9,125 bases of DNA. Source: CAYZTD01 sp964638155. GTDB taxonomy: Archaea; Thermoplasmatota; E2; DHVEG-1. Below the pieces are notes generated by a model, which saw only the letters and a list, made by a program, of their open reading frames with translations, was not told the origin of the DNA and ran no database searches. Position 1 is the stretch's first letter, and each line of letters opens with the position of its first letter. The stretch covers positions 1 through 9,125 of the forward strand of contig CAZWYI010000048.1 in assembly GCA_964638155.1 (NCBI GenBank). Direction: 5' to 3'. Below, one piece after another: positions 6,134-9,125 of this stretch. Both the position numbers and the translations under genes were made by a program.

Positions 6134-8644
6134 TTATTGATAACCCCCCATTTTTAAACTTGGATCTCCAATTAATACCCATTGTTGGACTGTTTTTTCA
6201 TCAATTATGTCCCAACCGTAATCTGGGAACCACCAAGACTCGGGTAAAGTGAATTCTTTGAAATGACTAATGTATTCTGTTTGTGTTTGTAAATAGTTAT
6301 CACCTAAGATATCATAACCATTATCGCCATATTGCCTGAAGAATTCAGATGATATCCAGCCATCTCCAGCGCCAATGGTACAGAATTCACCTTCCCATCC
6401 CCAGCCTGTTCCAGTGTTACCAATAGCAGCAATTGATCCAGTTTCAGGCATTTTAACCATATAATAACACCAGCATTCTGGTACAACTGTACCATATGTA
6501 TGCATATAGTTAGGTTTTCCTAAAAAGAGTAGGAAATATTCAAGAGCAGTAGGAACCATTGAAACAGTAAATTGAGCATTATAACATCCACCTACAACTG
6601 TTACTGGAAGTTTGTTGTTATTGGTTAATTCTTCCATTGGATAGAGTGGTTTTTCAAAGCGTATGAACGGGAAAAAGGGAGAAAAACTAAGCTGTGAAAC
6701 AACTAGTCCAGTTAGCTGAGAATTTGCTCTATTACCAGGTATACCTGGTGTGTGGTCTCCCCAGAATCCAGGGCTTCCGTGTCCTGAGAAAAAGGAAAAT
6801 CCATATCCTTTGCTAAATTCGTCCATTACATCTTGTTGGTTTTCATATTTACCATTTGAGGTCCAAACAATATTTTCTTTAAAATTATCTGGCATATAAT
6901 AAAGAGCGCCGCCTCTTCCATAAACAGATTCATCTCCGGTGACCCATTCACCTTCATAATATGTTTTTGTATTATTCTTCCACTCTGAAAATATTGTATC
7001 TCCATTCTCGTTTTCAATCCATACATGAATATTTGTAATATTTCCATATGGTTTAGGATCATATGATTTACCACGGATGGTAAGAATGCCATCTATATAG
7101 CTAACATTTGCCCACCAAAATAATGTATTGCAATAAGCTTCACGGTCTCCAGGGGTATATTTTACATCAGTATTTCCAAGAATGTTTCCTTCAGAAATAG
7201 ATACAATCTCTGCAATTGGTGGTGCAGGATATCCATCATCAAGAGCAGGATTCAAGTGATCATCATGGTTAAAGGTAATTGACGATTCTTGACTACTATC
7301 TTTATTTATATTTATTATGTCAACCGGGCCAACATCATTTGATGGATTATAGCTTTGAGCATGGATAGAATATTCCCCATCAGGAATTTCATTTGTGTCC
7401 CATTTAATGTTTAGATCGTGCTGATCAAGAAAACCATCACCTGATACAACAAGGATATTTTCAAACCATTCTTTCCCATAGGTTTCTTCTTCATATTTTA
7501 TGATTTTATTTACAACATCATTAACTTCCTGGGTGCTTCGACAGGGGAGCCTTCCTAAGGAAACATCTGGATAAAGATCAATAATATCACGTGTTTCTAT
7601 CTCACCTGTTTCATCTTCAATCCATTCAGCAAATATACCATTTCCGTTGCTATCCCAATTTTCAAATTCACCTCCATTTTTGTAAATGTCAGCATAGTAT
7701 AAATCACAAGGATAACCTGGGTCTCCGAAATCTAGGTTGGAATATCTTACAGGGATATACCAACTTTTTTGCCCGATATTTTCATTGTCTCTGGCCTTTC
7801 CATATATTTTTGATTTCAATCCACCAATTAATAATACATATTTTATGTTCCAATTTTCAAGGCCATCTTTTATAAAATACTTAATTTGCTCTGCTTTATC
7901 AACACCTTCATATTCATCGTAGATCTCTTCAGTTGTTTTTAAAATAGTGCTAATACCATAACTTTCTTTGTGTTCAATTAGGGGTTGTATATTATTTTGA
8001 AAATTTGAAGGTGAAATTATAACAAGATCATATTCTTCTTTATTAGAAAATATAACATCGTTATTTTCATCATAAGTTATTTTGATATCTAGCTTATCTG
8101 CAACGCTAAGTTTATTTAAAAGTGGTGAGTATCTTACTGGATATATATGTATCACTAGATGGGTTACATGTTCTCCGTTTTTATTTAGACCACAGCCAAC
8201 ATTGTAACTATACCATGTTTTTGGAAACAACTCTGCACTTTGATAGATAGTTTTATCTTTTTTAGGAAACGGTGTAAAACCTTCAATTGGTGATTTAGGC
8301 ATTGGTGATCCTGCAGGTTTTATCTCTTTTGAAATATCCATTTCTGAAATTTCTGCGGGATTCAATTCAACATTAATATTTTTAACACCAAAAGGAAGTT
8401 CAATTTTTTTTATAATTTTTGGTAACATCGGTTGACCGGGATTTAAAATAAAGTTTTCCTGATTTTCAAAATTTAGTATTATATTTTCGTTATTTTCTTC
8501 AATAACTTTAAGTTGAGGAATATCTATTTCTATTTTGTTATTTGATTCTTGTAACTCTTTTTTCTGGGTGGTATTTACTGCCGCTGCGCCTATTGCTCCT
8601 AAAACTAAAATATATACTACTATAAAAGTTAATATTTTTTTCAT
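6134..8644 (-). CDS. Secreted C25 (gingipain-type) cysteine peptidase
   Basis: An 836-residue predicted exported endopeptidase. Residues 1-22 are a Sec signal peptide (MKKILTFIVVYILVLGAIGAAA). About 35-200 resembles the C25 propeptide (GQPMLPKIIKKIELPFG near 70-86; VTHLVIHIYPVRYSPLLNKL near 160-179). The caspase-like catalytic domain begins at EYDLVIISPSNF (204-215), with YVLLIGG at 269-275, DVSLGRLPCRS near 360 and NILVVSGDGF near 396. The likely catalytic dyad is His622 (FFSGHGSPGFWGDH) and Cys687 (VTVVGGCYNAQF). The protein ends VLIGDPSLKMGGYQ, a C-terminus typical of archaeal C25 relatives. Unusual: about 190 residues (405-595) lie between the SGDGF strand and the His segment, including a beta-rich, Ig-like stretch (about 475-560). 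No C-terminal anchor or sorting domain follows, so the enzyme may be released. The start at 8644 follows GTGGAGG; a TTG five codons upstream would make the ribosome site coding. Specificity cannot be read. Its own promoter lies upstream. Confidence 0.9.
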   Translation of the reverse strand: MKKILTFIVVYILVLGAIGAAAVNTTQKKELQESNNKIEIDIPQLKVIEENNENIILNFENQENFILNPGQPMLPKIIKKIELPFGVKNINVELNPAEISEMDISKEIKPAGSPMPKSPIEGFTPFPKKDKTIYQSAELFPKTWYSYNVGCGLNKNGEHVTHLVIHIYPVRYSPLLNKLSVADKLDIKITYDENNDVIFSNKEEYDLVIISPSNFQNNIQPLIEHKESYGISTILKTTEEIYDEYEGVDKAEQIKYFIKDGLENWNIKYVLLIGGLKSKIYGKARDNENIGQKSWYIPVRYSNLDFGDPGYPCDLYYADIYKNGGEFENWDSNGNGIFAEWIEDETGEIETRDIIDLYPDVSLGRLPCRSTQEVNDVVNKIIKYEEETYGKEWFENILVVSGDGFLDQHDLNIKWDTNEIPDGEYSIHAQSYNPSNDVGPVDIININKDSSQESSITFNHDDHLNPALDDGYPAPPIAEIVSISEGNILGNTDVKYTPGDREAYCNTLFWWANVSYIDGILTIRGKSYDPKPYGNITNIHVWIENENGDTIFSEWKNNTKTYYEGEWVTGDESVYGRGGALYYMPDNFKENIVWTSNGKYENQQDVMDEFSKGYGFSFFSGHGSPGFWGDHTPGIPGNRANSQLTGLVVSQLSFSPFFPFIRFEKPLYPMEELTNNNKLPVTVVGGCYNAQFTVSMVPTALEYFLLFLGKPNYMHTYGTVVPECWCYYMVKMPETGSIAAIGNTGTGWGWEGEFCTIGAGDGWISSEFFRQYGDNGYDILGDNYLQTQTEYISHFKEFTLPESWWFPDYGWDIIDEKTVQQWVLIGDPSLKMGGYQ

Positions 8645-8684
8645 TTTTCGCCTCCACAAAACTAATAATCTATATCACTTACCT

Positions 8685-8700
8685 GTATAAAAAAATTTTT
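8685..8700 (-). promoter_or_regulatory. TATA promoter of the C25 peptidase gene
   Basis: On the minus strand AAAAATTTTTTTATAC lies about 42 bp before the ATG at 8644. The TTTTTTATAC part is a plausible TATA box preceded by an A-rich BRE-like stretch. It lacks the CGAAAT signature shared by the three propeller genes, so it may be regulated differently. The region is AT-rich and false matches are easy. Confidence 0.45.
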
Positions 8701-8883
8701 AACAAATTTTTCCATTTTATTTTTTAGTAATGTTAGTTTGGTTTTTTTTAAAAAATAAATCATGAATAGTGTATAAATTACCTAAAATTACACAAATAAC
8801 TAGATATTTCAAGACATATTATCCAGATCATTATCATAATCATAAATTTTTTCGGATTTTTCAATATAAGTTATCCATTACAT
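8701..8883. other. AT-rich stretch with no recognisable gene
   Basis: Only very short open frames exist here on either strand, none with a ribosome site and plausible length. Homopolymer T and A runs dominate. I see no tRNA, CRISPR or insertion-sequence signature. It is the left part of the 481-bp gene-free interval upstream of the peptidase promoter. Confidence 0.5.
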
Positions 8884-9008
8884 ACGTTTGAGTGTAGATA
8901 AAGAGACCAAGTCTATTCGGTGGAGGAGTTTTCTTGGAGAGTTAAAAACAAATTTTATATAATTTTATCTATACTCTTTATTCTCTCTTTACCTACACAA
9001 CTTAACGT
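8884..9008 (-). ncRNA. Candidate structured RNA or mini-element: long imperfect hairpin with a CTCCTCCACC loop
   Basis: Arms at 8892-8906 and 8984-8998 pair over 15 positions with one exception, which is a G-U wobble in a minus-strand RNA but an A-C mismatch in a plus-strand RNA. ACGTT (8884-8888) and AACGT (9004-9008) extend the stem after a bulge. Inside, CCAAG (8907-8911) and CTTGG (8933-8937) close a second hairpin whose minus-strand loop carries CTCCTCCACC (8919-8928 region), complementary to the GGTGGAGG ribosome sites of the genes downstream. A second, overlapping partner for the left arm exists at 8964-8976. A minus-strand TATA box lies upstream at about 9048-9060. No known RNA family is recognised; a mobile-element remnant is the alternative. 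Confidence 0.3.
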
Positions 9009-9012
9009 TACG

Positions 9013-9030
9013 TATTGTAGCGTTACAATA
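9013..9030 (-). other. 7-bp-arm inverted repeat
   Basis: TATTGTA (9013-9019) and TACAATA (9024-9030) flank a GCGT loop. It sits about 20-35 bp downstream of the minus-strand TATA at 9048-9060, so it would lie at the expected start site or the 5' end of a transcript, as an operator or first hairpin. CGTTAC also occurs twice nearby (9006-9011 and 9021-9026). Confidence 0.35.
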
Positions 9031-9047
9031 ATTAGAATAGGGTAGTA

Positions 9048-9060
9048 GTATAAAAAAGTT
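9048..9060 (-). promoter_or_regulatory. Possible TATA box for leftward transcription of the 8884-9008 structure
   Basis: Minus-strand AACTTTTTTATAC resembles the TATA sequence of the peptidase gene (AAATTTTTTTATAC). Transcription would start near 9023-9028 and run through the inverted repeats toward the peptidase gene. No open frame of useful length follows, so if real it would make a non-coding transcript or a long leader. Confidence 0.35.
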
Positions 9061-9093
9061 TCTCCAATTTTGGCTTCATCCCGAAATAAATAA

Positions 9094-9118
9094 TTAACAG
9101 ACAAATATTGTCTGTTAA
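9094..9118. other. Perfect 11-bp-arm palindrome at the window edge
   Basis: TTAACAGACAA (9094-9104) and TTGTCTGTTAA (9108-9118) are exact inverted repeats around a 3-bp centre. The short spacer and full symmetry suit a dimeric regulator's operator. As RNA on the minus strand it is followed by TTATTTATTT, so it could also end a gene lying just outside the window to the right. Confidence 0.45.
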
Positions 9119-9125
9119 ACAGGAT

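Noticed and set aside
8645..8659. Extended N-terminus of the C25 peptidase from a TTG at 8659
   Set aside because: The five extra codons are the GTGGAGG ribosome site itself; MKKIL at 8644 begins a standard signal peptide.
8918..8945. Plus-strand ribosome site GGTGGAGGAG followed by a TTG
   Set aside because: The frame stops after three codons (Leu-Glu-Ser) and no other start is near; it is better explained as part of the inverted-repeat structure.
9036..9083. Minus-strand ATG frame of 15 codons near 9082
   Set aside because: Too short, no ribosome site, and it overlaps the proposed TATA box.

Overview
The window reads as archaeal DNA, AT-rich, with every convincing gene on the minus strand. 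Four genes have a minus-strand core promoter of archaeal type (a BRE-like purine/A block followed by a TATA box) about 34-46 bp before the start codon. Each start follows a strong Shine-Dalgarno site (GTGGAGG or a close variant), and leaders are short. A secreted C25 (gingipain-type) peptidase next to exported Asp-box propellers, plus the Ig-like C-terminal module, suggests a protein-degrading Thermoplasmatota archaeon, perhaps of the Marine Benthic Group D kind. That placement is inference from gene content, not from a marker gene.

Layout in the direction of transcription (right to left): (i) 8645-9125 has no gene but holds strong inverted repeats, including an imperfect hairpin of about 125 bp and a perfect 11-bp-arm palindrome at the edge. 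(ii) 8644-6134 encodes an 836-residue secreted C25 cysteine peptidase with His622 and Cys687. (iii) 5907-4234, 4082-2490 and 2341-704 are three tandem paralogues of 557, 530 and 545 residues. Each has a signal peptide, a predicted beta-propeller with Asp-box motifs, and a C-terminal Ig-like module of about 100 residues ending in a short LLLFF tail. (iv) 549-1 is the N-terminal 183 codons of a PAS-domain signalling protein that runs off the window.

The most striking feature is the mosaic relationship of the three paralogues. The two left-hand copies are almost identical in DNA at their 5' end (91 bp, one mismatch) and 3' end (237 bp, one mismatch, including a terminator-like hairpin). Their middles are so diverged that the central copy resembles the right-hand one more. 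This fits recent gene conversion of the ends, or exchange of middles between fixed ends.

Functionally the region looks like an exported protein set: one endopeptidase and three surface or secreted binding propellers, each apparently transcribed from its own promoter. No catalytic sialidase residues are recognisable in the propellers. Their ligand and any relation to the peptidase (substrates, partners, or simply co-localised secreted proteins) cannot be read from sequence.
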